A stretch of 64,000 bases of DNA, taken from positions 1-64,000 of the forward strand of contig NZ_FNYE01000040.1 of assembly GCF_900108945.1 (NCBI RefSeq). Reading direction: 5' to 3'. The position numbers and the translations under genes were made by a program. This document shows positions 35,009 through 42,999 of the stretch, piece after piece (the stretch's first letter is position 1; every line of letters begins with the position of its first letter). Source of the DNA: Paraburkholderia diazotrophica. GTDB lineage: Bacteria; Pseudomonadota; Gammaproteobacteria; Burkholderiales; Burkholderiaceae. Under the pieces are notes generated by a model. That model did not search any database. It had not been told where the DNA came from and was given only the letters and a program-made list of their open reading frames with translations.

Positions 35009-36000
35009 GCGGTTCCTTGACCTGTTGTGCCTTGCGTCGCGAGCTTCTTCCGGTAGCCCATCGAGCTGTTGATGCGGCCCAGGATGTAGTCGCCTGCCGC
35101 GACGGGCTCGTATTTGCTGTCCGCCGATGCCGTGCCCAGATCGCGCGGATCGACGGTCGACGTATAGGTCGGATCGTAGAACGTCGCGATCGAATAGCGC
35201 TCGCGACCCGATGCGTTGATCACGCGATGCAGCGTCGAGCGAAAACGGTCGTTGGTCCAGCGCGCCAGCAGATCGCCGACGTTCACGACGAAGCTGCCTT
35301 CGATGGGCGGCGCGTCGATCCACGTTTCGTTTGCGATCTCGCGCACCTGCAATCCGCCGACGCGGTCCTGCCACAACAACGTGATGCAGCCATAGTCGGT
35401 ATGCGGCGCGACGCCGAACTGGTCTTCATCGGATTGCGGCGGCTGCGGCGGATAGTAGACCATCTGCGTGCGCTGCATCCGCTTCGTATAGCGCGATGCG
35501 AAGAAGTGCTCGTCGACACCGAGGCCCACGGCCACCGCGCGCAACAGATCGGCGCCGCATGCGCCCACTTCCTCGTAATACGCGTACAGCACGGGCCGCA
35601 ATTCCGGCATGAAGTCCGGCCAGTTGTTCGGCCCGCGCAACGCCTGTCCCGCGAGCACATCGGGATCGTCCTCGGGCAACTCCAGACCGATGCTGAAGAA
35701 CTCCTTGTAGTCGGGACGCTTCGCCTGATACATCGTCGCGTCGCCGAGCGCATTGAAGCCGCGATGCCGGTGATTCACTGCCGCGCGCCGCTTCGTCTCG
35801 ACGGGAAACGCAAAGAACGTGCGCGCGGTCTGTTCCGCGCGATCGATCACCGCTTGCGGCACGCCATGATTGACGATGTAGAAGAAGCCGATCGTCGTGC
35901 ACGCGTCGCGTATCTCGCGGCCCGCGCGCATCAGTGCGTCACGGTCGCCGGCGCGCACGCCGGCCAGGTCGACGATCGGAATGCGAGTGACTGGCTGCAT
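35005..36000 (-). CDS. Isopenicillin-N-synthase-family 2-oxoglutarate/Fe(II) oxygenase
   Basis: A 331-residue non-heme iron oxygenase. The N-terminal DIOX_N-like region has GFFYIVNHGVP. The iron triad is in PHTDYG (His and Asp) and in STLHRVINASG (second His); the Arg/Ser pair that binds 2-oxoglutarate is in ERYSIATFYDP. MVYYPPQPP is typical of bacterial members. It probably hydroxylates or oxidatively cleaves a small substrate. Its gene shares an ATGA overlap with the FAD-linked dehydrogenase gene and is divergent from an ABC importer operon, with a HutC-like palindrome pair between them. Confidence 0.87.
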   Translation of the reverse strand: MQPVTRIPIVDLAGVRAGDRDALMRAGREIRDACTTIGFFYIVNHGVPQAVIDRAEQTARTFFAFPVETKRRAAVNHRHRGFNALGDATMYQAKRPDYKEFFSIGLELPEDDPDVLAGQALRGPNNWPDFMPELRPVLYAYYEEVGACGADLLRAVAVGLGVDEHFFASRYTKRMQRTQMVYYPPQPPQSDEDQFGVAPHTDYGCITLLWQDRVGGLQVREIANETWIDAPPIEGSFVVNVGDLLARWTNDRFRSTLHRVINASGRERYSIATFYDPTYTSTVDPRDLGTASADSKYEPVAAGDYILGRINSSMGYRKKLATQGTTGQGTA

Positions 36001-36144
36001 CGCAAGGCTCCTTCATCATGAAGATTGAACGGACGATTCGACATGCCGCTCGCAGCCACACGAATCGGCACGCGGATCGGCACACGAAATCGCACACGAA
36101 ATGGCTCGCGGATCAGCCCTCGAATCAGCGAGCGATTTCACGTT

Positions 36145-36155
36145 GTATATACCGC
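36145..36155 (+). promoter_or_regulatory. HutC-like operator candidate 1
   Basis: GTATATACCGC at 36145-36155, inside TTGTATATACC. The core GTATATAC is palindromic and resembles operators of the HutC branch of GntR regulators. Its exact inverted copy lies at 36265-36275. Confidence 0.5.
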
Positions 36156-36264
36156 CAAAAGCGCAATCGCAAGTCGCGTTGCACGCGCCGTCATTCATCT
36201 GCAGAAGGAACAGCCGCTGCATTAGGGTTTGACAGCATGCGAATATTTTTTTCGCGCAAAAGCA

Positions 36265-36275
36265 GCGGTATATAC
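36265..36275 (-). promoter_or_regulatory. HutC-like operator candidate 2
   Basis: GCGGTATATAC at 36265-36275 is the reverse complement of the element at 36145-36155, separated by 109 bases. It lies 66 bases before the start of the ABC binding protein gene, where a repressor would block transcription. Two HutC-type regulator genes are in this cluster. Confidence 0.55.
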
Positions 36276-36340
36276 TGCCCCGCATGAATCGCGCGCTATC
36301 GCTTTCGAGCGCGACACCGCTTTGCCAACGGGAGAATCTC

Positions 36341-37180
36341 ATGGGTATCTTTGCAGGCTGGAAGTGTCGTCTCGCGATGGTGGCGTTCTGCGCTGCCGCA
36401 TCCGTGGCCAGCGTGAGCGCGCACGCGGAAGACCAACTCGCGAAGGTCAAGAAAGCGGGCGAACTGGTCGTCGGCACGGAGATGCAGTTCGCGCCGTTCG
36501 ACTTCCTCGAAAACGGCCAGCAGGCGGGCTTCAACAAAGACCTGTTCGCCGAAGTCGGCAAAGAGCTCGGCGTGAAGGTACGCTTCATCGATCTCCCGTG
36601 GCCGAGCGTGCTGCCCGGACTCGAAGCGGGCAAGTTCGACATGGTCGGCGGACCGCTCACCGTGACGAAGGCGCGCATGGAGCGCTACACGTACACGCTG
36701 CCCGTCGCCGATGCCACCGACGCACTGCTCAAGCGCGCGAACGACACGTCGCTCAAGCAGTCGTCGGATATCGTCGGCAAGACGGTGGGCGCGGGCAAAG
36801 GCTCCGCACAGCTCGACCAGTTGAAGGCGTACATCGCGACATTGCCGAAGCAGCCCGAAGTGCGCGAATACGTCGACAACAACCAGGCCTATGCGGATCT
36901 CGCAGCGGGCCGCATCGCGGCAGTCGCGAACTCGATGACGAATATCGCGTACGTCGCGAAGCAACGGCCCGAAACGTTTGCTGTCGTCACGCCGCCATTC
37001 GGCGCAAAGGTGTACTTCGCGTATTGCCTGCGCAAGGACGCGGACAGCAAGCCGCTCGCCGACGCGTTCAACGCAGCGCTCGTCAAGATGCACAACGACG
37101 GCCGCCTCGCGTCGCTGCAAAAGAAGTGGTTCGGCGTGACGATGGACGCGCCGACCACGATGCCCACGCCCAACTATTGA
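36341..37180 (+). CDS. Polar amino acid ABC transporter substrate-binding protein (system 1)
   Basis: About 279 residues with a signal peptide (CRLAMVAFCAAASVASVSA, cut near AHA-ED). The SBP_bac_3 fold follows: VGTEMQFAPFDFLENGQ, then LDLPW-like IDLPWPSVLPGLEAGKFDMV, GKTVGAGKGSAQ and DLAAGRIAAVAN. It delivers a small amino-acid-like ligand to the permease pair encoded next. The start at 36341 has GGGAG six bases upstream. An 11-bp hairpin after the stop codon probably lets this gene be expressed above the permeases. Confidence 0.9.
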   Translation: MGIFAGWKCRLAMVAFCAAASVASVSAHAEDQLAKVKKAGELVVGTEMQFAPFDFLENGQQAGFNKDLFAEVGKELGVKVRFIDLPWPSVLPGLEAGKFDMVGGPLTVTKARMERYTYTLPVADATDALLKRANDTSLKQSSDIVGKTVGAGKGSAQLDQLKAYIATLPKQPEVREYVDNNQAYADLAAGRIAAVANSMTNIAYVAKQRPETFAVVTPPFGAKVYFAYCLRKDADSKPLADAFNAALVKMHNDGRLASLQKKWFGVTMDAPTTMPTPNY

Positions 37181-37195
37181 TGCCCTGAGTCGCGC

Positions 37196-37233
37196 GCGGC
37201 GCGTCGGAGGAAATCACGCACGCGACGCGCCGC
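37196..37233 (+). terminator. Intercistronic hairpin after the SBP gene (system 1)
   Basis: GCGGCGCGTCG (37196-37206) pairs perfectly with CGACGCGCCGC (37223-37233), loop 16 bases. No T-run follows, so it more likely stabilises upstream mRNA or attenuates than fully terminates. Confidence 0.55.
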
Positions 37234-37263
37234 CCACATGTCCTTTGTTGCAGGTATCAGGCC

Positions 37264-37914
37264 ATGTTCAGCGCCCACGTTTTCGCTCAAGGTTTTCCGC
37301 TGCTGTTGCAGGCCGCGCTCGCGACCATCGGCATTTCGCTGACGGGTCTCGTGATCGGCTTCTTCGTCGCGATCGGCGTGTGCTCGGCGCGGCTGTCATC
37401 GAATGCGTTCGCGCAACGCTTCGGCGGTGCGTACGTGTTCTTCTTTCGCGGCGTGCCGATGCTCGTGCAACTGCTGCTCGTCTATTACCTGCTGCCGTTT
37501 GTCGGCATCAACGTGTCGCCGATCGTCGCCGCGATCAGCGCCGTGTCGCTGTGCTCGGCGTCGTATATCGCGGAGATATTGCGCGGCGGCTTCATGAGCA
37601 TTCCGCCAGGACAGATCGAAGCGGCGCGCATGCTCGGCCTTTCGCCCATCGATATGCTCCGGCGCATTCAGGTGCCACAGGCGTTCCGGATGACGCTGCC
37701 TTCGCTCGTCAACGAAATGGTGCTGCTGATCAAGGCGTCGTCGCTGATCTCCGTCGTCGGCGTGGCCGAGCTGACGCGCACCGCGCAGAACATCGCGGCA
37801 AGCACGTACCGGCCACTCGAAGCGTATCTCGCGGCGGGGCTCATCTACTTCGTGATCTGCGGCGCGCTCGCGCTCGTCGCGCACGCCGCCGAGCAACGCC
37901 TCGCGCAGACCTGA
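37264..37914 (+). CDS. Polar amino acid ABC transporter permease (system 1, first)
   Basis: A 216-residue inner-membrane permease of the HisMQ type. About five helices are predicted, with the EAA-type loop GQIEAARMLGLSPIDMLRRI facing the ATPase. FRGVPMLVQLLLVYYLLP is the family signature. It forms the channel with the next permease gene, ten bases downstream. Confidence 0.9.
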   Translation: MFSAHVFAQGFPLLLQAALATIGISLTGLVIGFFVAIGVCSARLSSNAFAQRFGGAYVFFFRGVPMLVQLLLVYYLLPFVGINVSPIVAAISAVSLCSASYIAEILRGGFMSIPPGQIEAARMLGLSPIDMLRRIQVPQAFRMTLPSLVNEMVLLIKASSLISVVGVAELTRTAQNIAASTYRPLEAYLAAGLIYFVICGALALVAHAAEQRLAQT

Positions 37915-37924
37915 GGGCCGAACG

Positions 37925-38587
37925 ATGCAGCAATTCGATTCCACCGTCATCACGCACAATCTGCAACCGATCGCCGCCGGACTTGCGACGACGCTCGGCA
38001 CGTGGCTCGCCGGTGTCGCCATCGGCATCGTGCTCGGCTTTCTGATCGCCGTGTTGCAACTCTTTTGCGGCCGCTGGGTGCGCGGCATCCTGCGCGTATA
38101 TATCGAACTCTTTCGCGGCACGCCGTTTCTCGTGCAACTTTTTTTGCTCTACTACGGCGGGCCGTCCATCGGGCTGACGCTCGAACCGTTGACGGCCGGC
38201 GTGCTCGGACTCGGCCTTTACGGCAGCGCCTATTTCGCGGAAGCGTTCCGCTCCGGATTTCAGTCGATACCGCGCGGCCATCTCGAAGCCGCGTCGTGTC
38301 TCGGCCTCACGCGCTGGCAAGCGGTGCTGCGCATCCAGGTGCCGCAAATGCTCGTGCTGATCGTGCCCGCGCTGACCAACCTGATCATCGTGCTCAGCAA
38401 GGAAACGGCCGTGCTGTCGATCGTCACCGTGCCCGAGCTCACGTTCGTGCTGACGGGCATCGGCTCGGCGACGTTCGCGTTCGTCGAAACGCTGCTCGTG
38501 TTGTGCGTGTGCTACCTCGCGCTCGTCGAGCTGACGTCGCGCGCGGGCATGTGGGCCGAGACGCGCATCGCCCGCTTCATGGCCTGA
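37925..38587 (+). CDS. Polar amino acid ABC transporter permease (system 1, second)
   Basis: A 220-residue HisMQ-type permease with LFRGTPFLVQLFLLYYGGP and the EAA loop GHLEAASCLGLTRWQAVLRI. GAGGGC precedes the ATG. It pairs with the permease upstream to form the heterodimeric channel energised by the ATPase encoded 38 bases downstream. Confidence 0.9.
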   Translation: MQQFDSTVITHNLQPIAAGLATTLGTWLAGVAIGIVLGFLIAVLQLFCGRWVRGILRVYIELFRGTPFLVQLFLLYYGGPSIGLTLEPLTAGVLGLGLYGSAYFAEAFRSGFQSIPRGHLEAASCLGLTRWQAVLRIQVPQMLVLIVPALTNLIIVLSKETAVLSIVTVPELTFVLTGIGSATFAFVETLLVLCVCYLALVELTSRAGMWAETRIARFMA

Positions 38588-38625
38588 ACGTCAATCGCAA
38601 GCGTGAACGGAAATCAAGGTTCATC

Positions 38626-39492
38626 ATGAATGCACTCGTCGACATGCCTGCTTCCTCCCATCTCGGTTCGATGCGATCCGGCAATGCACCACTGATCGAA
38701 GTGCGCGATCTGCGCAAGCGCTTCGGCGACGTCGAAGTGCTGCGCGGCGTCGATCTCGACATCAATCGCTCAGAGGTGGTCTGCATCATCGGACCGTCGG
38801 GCTCGGGCAAGAGCACGCTGTTGCGCTGCCTCGCCGCGCTGGAGACTTACGACCAGGGCGATGTGCGCATCGAAGGCGAACTGCTCGGCTATAACGAACG
38901 CAACGGCAAGCGCGTGCGCGCTTCGCAAGGCGAGATCAACCGCGTGCGCCGCAACGTCGGCATGGTGTTTCAGCAATTCAATCTGTGGCCGCATATGACG
39001 GCGCTCGGCAACGTAATGGAAGCGCTGCTGCGCGTGCGCCATCTGTCGCACGACGCCGCAAAGCAGCGCGCAAACGCGATGCTCGACACCGTCGGCCTCG
39101 CGCACAAGGGCGATGCCTATCCGGCGAAGCTATCGGGCGGCCAGCAGCAGCGCGTGGCGATTGCACGCGCGCTCGCGATGGAGCCGCACATCATGCTGTT
39201 CGACGAGCCGACGTCGGCGCTCGATCCAGAACTCGTCGGCGAAGTGCTGCAAGTGATGAAGCAGCTTGCGCGCGACGGCATGACGATGGCCGTCGTCACG
39301 CATGAAATGGGCTTCGCGGCGCAAGTCGCGGACAAGATCGTCTTTATCGATCAGGGGCGCATCGCCGTTCAAGGCAAGCCGCACGACGTCTTTCACGACG
39401 GGAACCAGCCACGCCTTCGACAGTTCCTGCAAAACTATTTCGACCGCAATGCATTCTGGTCGCGCGGCAGCGATAGCGCGGAACCGGCATGA
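38626..39492 (+). CDS. Polar amino acid ABC transporter ATP-binding protein (system 1)
   Basis: About 288 residues with all ATPase motifs: Walker A GPSGSGKSTLLRC, Q-loop MVFQQFNLWPHM, signature LSGGQQQRVAIARAL, Walker B IMLFDEPTSALDPELVG and H-loop VVTHEMGF. AAGGT precedes the ATG at 38626. An N-terminal extension of about 20 residues precedes the domain. The HutC-type regulator gene follows after 23 bases, so the regulator is probably part of the operon. Confidence 0.92.
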   Translation: MNALVDMPASSHLGSMRSGNAPLIEVRDLRKRFGDVEVLRGVDLDINRSEVVCIIGPSGSGKSTLLRCLAALETYDQGDVRIEGELLGYNERNGKRVRASQGEINRVRRNVGMVFQQFNLWPHMTALGNVMEALLRVRHLSHDAAKQRANAMLDTVGLAHKGDAYPAKLSGGQQQRVAIARALAMEPHIMLFDEPTSALDPELVGEVLQVMKQLARDGMTMAVVTHEMGFAAQVADKIVFIDQGRIAVQGKPHDVFHDGNQPRLRQFLQNYFDRNAFWSRGSDSAEPA

Positions 39493-39515
39493 ACACGTTT
39501 TGACGAGGCGCCGCG

Positions 39516-40376
39516 ATGCCCGCCCCCGCCGTCCGCGACAAACTCCGCGCACGCGCGCTTGCGAAGACGCGCAAGCCTCGCGACCCGAATGCGCATGCGG
39601 CGAATGCGGCGGCCGCGATTGCAACGGCTTTGGCATCCGATGCGAAGAACGCGCAACCCGCCGCGCGATACGAGCAGGTCAAGCAATACATCCGTCACAC
39701 GATCGAATCGGGCGAACGCCGCGCGGGCGAGCGCATCCCATCGGAACTCGATCTCGTCGCGTCGCTCGGCGTATCGCGAATGACGGTGAACCGCGCGCTG
39801 CGCGAGCTTACGGATGAAGGACTGTTGACGCGCGTATCGGGCGTCGGCACGTTCGTCGCCGAAACGAAGCCGCAATCGACGCTGCTGATGATTGCGCATA
39901 TCGGCGACGAGATCCGCTCGCGCGGTCACGAATACAGCTATCAGACGGTGCTCACGCGGCGCGAAGTGGCGCCCGTCAATGTGTCGAATGCGTTGGGCTT
40001 GCCGCCCGGCGCTTCAGTGTTTCATGTGATCTGCGTGCATCGCGAGAACGGTTTGCCCGTGCAACTCGAAGACCGTTACGTGAACCCCGCCATCGCGCCG
40101 GATTTCATCGAGCAGGATTTCTCGGTCACACGTCCTTCCGAATATCTGTTCAGCGTCGTGCCCGCGCACGATGTCGAGCACATCGTCGATGCCGGACTGC
40201 CGACGCGCGCCGAAGCCGAGCTGCTGCAGATCGCGACCGAAGAGCCGTGCCTCACGCTGATGCGCCGCACGTGGACGAGCGGCGTCGCGGTGACGTTCGC
40301 GCGCTTCGTGCACCCGGGCTCGCGATACCGGCTGGGCTGCCGCTTTGCGCCCGATACGTCGCAGCGGCAGGGCTAG
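39516..40376 (+). CDS. GntR-family regulator, HutC/UTRA type (copy 1)
   Basis: A 286-residue regulator. An Ala/Arg-rich N-terminal extension of about 50 residues is followed by the GntR winged helix (GERIPSELDLVASLGVSRMT, then VNRALRELTDEGLLTRVSG). The C-terminal UTRA ligand-binding domain has VQLEDRYVNPAIAPDFIEQD and PCLTLMRRTW, both close to HutC proteins that sense urocanate. It probably represses its own operon and perhaps the partner arm, using the GTATATAC elements. It is tail to tail with copy 2, 13 bases apart. Confidence 0.87.
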   Translation: MPAPAVRDKLRARALAKTRKPRDPNAHAANAAAAIATALASDAKNAQPAARYEQVKQYIRHTIESGERRAGERIPSELDLVASLGVSRMTVNRALRELTDEGLLTRVSGVGTFVAETKPQSTLLMIAHIGDEIRSRGHEYSYQTVLTRREVAPVNVSNALGLPPGASVFHVICVHRENGLPVQLEDRYVNPAIAPDFIEQDFSVTRPSEYLFSVVPAHDVEHIVDAGLPTRAEAELLQIATEEPCLTLMRRTWTSGVAVTFARFVHPGSRYRLGCRFAPDTSQRQG

Positions 40377-40389
40377 CCCGGAGAAAAAT

Positions 40390-41145
40390 TCAGACGTTCC
40401 CGGCCAGATGAAAGCGCGACGCCGGATGCCACAGCTGCACCGATGTCGCGACCTGCTCGCCGACCCAGGTCCTGCGCCACAGCATCAGACAAGGCTCGCC
40501 GATCTCCATCATCAGATGGCGGCGCACATGCGCATCGGGCTTTTGCGCATAGATGCGAAACTCCGCGCGCTGGATCGGCGCAAGACGCACCATGTAATGA
40601 TTCGGCGTTTCCACCGTGAAGTCCTGATCCAGATACTCGGGAAACACGCGCGGATTCACGTAGCGGTCTTCGTATTGAATCGGCTCGGCCTCTTCGTAGT
40701 GCACGATGCGCGAATGGAAGACGGGGCCTTTCGCGAGCCCGAGCGCATCGACGGCCAGCGGATCGTCGCTCGATTCGAGTGCGAGCACGCGCGCCGAATG
40801 CCGATGCCCGCGCGCGGCGATTTCATCGGCGATATTGCGGATTTCGAGCACCGTCGATTCGTAACGCTGCGGCGCGACGTAGGTGCCTGAACCCTGCACG
40901 CGCGTCAGCACGCGTTCCGTCGTGAGCTCACGCAACGCGCGCGAGACCGTCATCCGCGCGACGCCGAACTCCTTCACCAGCTCCGCTTCCGAAGGGATCA
41001 ATCCGCCCGGCTTCCATACGCCCTCTTCGATCTGCGCAATCACGTAGCGCTTGATCTGCTCATACGCAGGCAATGCTTTTGCCGGCGTCGTGCGCATAGC
41101 GGCCGTTCTACTGTCCTCTGTCTCCAGGTGCCCGTTTATCGTCAT
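40390..41145 (-). CDS. GntR-family regulator, HutC/UTRA type (copy 2)
   Basis: A 251-residue paralogue of copy 1. The GntR domain holds GGLIPSEAELVKEFGVARMT and VSRALRELTTERVLTRVQG. The UTRA domain holds IQYEDRYVNPRVFPEYLDQD and PCLMLWRRTWVG, colinear with copy 1. It lies downstream of the ammonia-lyase-like gene of ABC operon 2, 137 bases away. The start may also be the internal ATG at 41097. Having one HutC-like protein per arm suggests each responds to the compound, or product, handled by its own arm. Confidence 0.86.
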   Translation of the reverse strand: MTINGHLETEDSRTAAMRTTPAKALPAYEQIKRYVIAQIEEGVWKPGGLIPSEAELVKEFGVARMTVSRALRELTTERVLTRVQGSGTYVAPQRYESTVLEIRNIADEIAARGHRHSARVLALESSDDPLAVDALGLAKGPVFHSRIVHYEEAEPIQYEDRYVNPRVFPEYLDQDFTVETPNHYMVRLAPIQRAEFRIYAQKPDAHVRRHLMMEIGEPCLMLWRRTWVGEQVATSVQLWHPASRFHLAGNV

Positions 41146-41178
41146 GTTCTCATCACCTCGTGGGTTGAACTCGCGAGC

Positions 41179-41217
41179 TCAATGCATTAGTTCAATGCAT
41201 CAGTTCGATGCCGCAGC
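41179..41217. repeat. 13-bp tandem repeat, about 2.5 units
   Basis: TCAATGCATTAGT (41179-41191), TCAATGCATCAGT (41192-41204) and a degenerate third (41205-41217), each centred on the palindrome ATGCAT. It lies in the 137-base spacer upstream of the copy 2 regulator gene and could be a regulator site or a simple repeat. Confidence 0.65.
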
Positions 41218-41282
41218 CGTGCCTCGTTGCGGCACACCGATAAGCGCGCCGCCGAATCCTCCATGTGCGCCGTGGCACTTCA

Positions 41283-42908
41283 TCATGCGGCCGACTGCGG
41301 CGCCTGTTGCGCGATAGCGGTCGGATCGTTCGCGGCACGCGTGACAAAGCCGCCATGATCGTCGAGTGCAGCGCGATTGCCATGCGTCGCCGTCGAATGC
41401 AGATCGCCCGAATTCGGCGGCACCGGCGGCGCTGCCTCGCCGATCATCCGGAACGCGGCCGCCATGTCGTCGGCGAGCGGCCGGTCGTCGCGATACGTCG
41501 GCACGGTCGCGCGCACGCGGCGCCACAATGCGTCCGTGTGCGGCGCGCGCGGCGCGTCGACGGATTGCAGATCGTATGCCTGCGCCGCCGCCAGCAATTC
41601 GATCGCGACGATGCGGCCTGTGTTGTCGACGATCTCCAATGCCTTCAGCGCGGCAGGCGTCGCGTGACATAGATGATCTTCCTGCAAGCCCGACGTGATG
41701 CCGCCATCCAGGCTCGCAGGCGCGGCCAGCCGCCGGTTCTGCGCGACGAGCGACGCGGCCGTGTACTGCGCGATCATGAAGCCCGAACACGTGCCGCCCG
41801 GCTCTGCGAGAAACGCCGGCAAGCCGCTCACGAGCGGGTTCACGAGCCGGTCGAGGCGCCGTTCAGCCATCGCCGCGACTTGCGCGATTGCCGTCGCGAG
41901 GCTGTCCATCGCGAGCGCAATCGATGCGCCCACGGCATGCGCCTGCGAATACACACGCGGCGCATCCGGCGTGCCCGCGACGATCGGGTTGTCGGTAATC
42001 GACGCCAGCTCGCGATTCACGACATCGGATGTTGCGTCGAGCACATCGCGCGCCGCGCCGTGCACGTGCGGAATCGTGCGCATCGACAGCGGGTCTTGCG
42101 TGCGCTGCCCGACCACGGAAGCAAGAATGCCGCTATCGGCGAGCGCATTGCGCATCCGTTCGCCGACGAGATTCAAACCCGGCGACACGCGCAGCGCGAG
42201 CGAATCGGCGTCGAACGCGGCGAGTTGTCCGCGCAGATTTTCGAAGCTCATCGCGGCGATCGCATCCGTCCAGTCGAGCACGCGCTCGGCGCGCGCCAGC
42301 GCAAGCGCGGCGAGGCCCGTCACGCACGGCGTGCCGTTGACGAGACTCAGTCCTTCTTTCGCTTCGAGCACGAGCGGCTCGCGCTTCAGACGCCTGAGCG
42401 CCTCGCTTCCGGTGAACCGTTCATTGCCGCAACGCACGTGTCCTTCACCGATGCACACCAGCGCGATATGCGCCATATGGCTCAGATAGCCAACCGAGCC
42501 GAACGCTGGCACTTCGGGGATATATCCGGCATCGAGCAGCGCGACGAGCTGATCGACGACTTCGAAACGGACGCCCGAGTGCCCGTGCGCGAAGTTGTTG
42601 ACGGCGGCCGCGATGATCGCGCGCGTTTCCCCGACGCCGAGCGGCGCGCCGACACCGACGGCATGGCTCATCAGAATGTTGCGCGACAGCGTGCGCTGTT
42701 CGGACAGCGACACGATCACATCGCACAGCGCGCCCACACCCGTATTCACGCCGTACGCCCGAATGCCGCGCTCGACGATCTGCTCGACGAGCACGCGCGC
42801 CGCCGCGATGCGCTCGCGCGCGGCATCGGAAAGCACGAGCGGCTCACCGGCCGCAACCGCGGCCAGTTCGCGCCAGTTCAAGGGACGGTCGGTACGGGTG
42901 ATAGCCAT
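41283..42908 (-). CDS. Histidine ammonia-lyase-family enzyme lacking the MIO triad; candidate ergothionase-type lyase
   Basis: A 541-residue aromatic amino acid lyase family (PF00221) protein. Conserved family parts are present: YGVNTGVG near residue 52, LVNGTPCVTGLAALAL, RTQDPLSMRTIPHVHG, SITDNPIVAG and GLQEDHLCHATPAALKAL with AIELLAAAQAYDL. At the cofactor site, however, histidase-type GSVG-ASGDLAPL-AH is replaced by GSVG-YLSHMAH (residues 137-147). The Ala-Ser-Gly that cyclises to MIO is absent and the loop is about three residues shorter. The DNA reads cleanly through this point with no frameshift. Ammonia elimination from histidine by the standard mechanism is therefore unlikely. Ergothionase, which eliminates trimethylamine from ergothioneine, is as I recall a relative that works without MIO. 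The gene follows an ABC importer operon and precedes a HutC-like regulator. Confidence 0.8.
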   Translation of the reverse strand: MAITRTDRPLNWRELAAVAAGEPLVLSDAARERIAAARVLVEQIVERGIRAYGVNTGVGALCDVIVSLSEQRTLSRNILMSHAVGVGAPLGVGETRAIIAAAVNNFAHGHSGVRFEVVDQLVALLDAGYIPEVPAFGSVGYLSHMAHIALVCIGEGHVRCGNERFTGSEALRRLKREPLVLEAKEGLSLVNGTPCVTGLAALALARAERVLDWTDAIAAMSFENLRGQLAAFDADSLALRVSPGLNLVGERMRNALADSGILASVVGQRTQDPLSMRTIPHVHGAARDVLDATSDVVNRELASITDNPIVAGTPDAPRVYSQAHAVGASIALAMDSLATAIAQVAAMAERRLDRLVNPLVSGLPAFLAEPGGTCSGFMIAQYTAASLVAQNRRLAAPASLDGGITSGLQEDHLCHATPAALKALEIVDNTGRIVAIELLAAAQAYDLQSVDAPRAPHTDALWRRVRATVPTYRDDRPLADDMAAAFRMIGEAAPPVPPNSGDLHSTATHGNRAALDDHGGFVTRAANDPTAIAQQAPQSAA

Positions 42909-42999
42909 GATGTTGCCTTTTTCGTGCGAGTACGTGCGCGTTCGTGCGTTTCGTGCGTTTGCTCTTTTGTATGTCTCAGGTTCCAGCGCGACGCTCGCC

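Larger units (their letters stand above)
36001..36340. other. Divergent control region of oxygenase and ABC operon 1
   Basis: About 340 bases; includes the paired GTATATAC elements. The SBP frame is open from 36284, but the strong GGGAG ribosome-binding site points to 36341 as the start. Confidence 0.6.

Noticed and set aside
41283..42908. Reading the lyase as an ordinary histidase (hutH) of a hut operon
   Set aside because: The Ala-Ser-Gly triad is absent, and hutU, hutI and hutG/hutF are not in the cluster.
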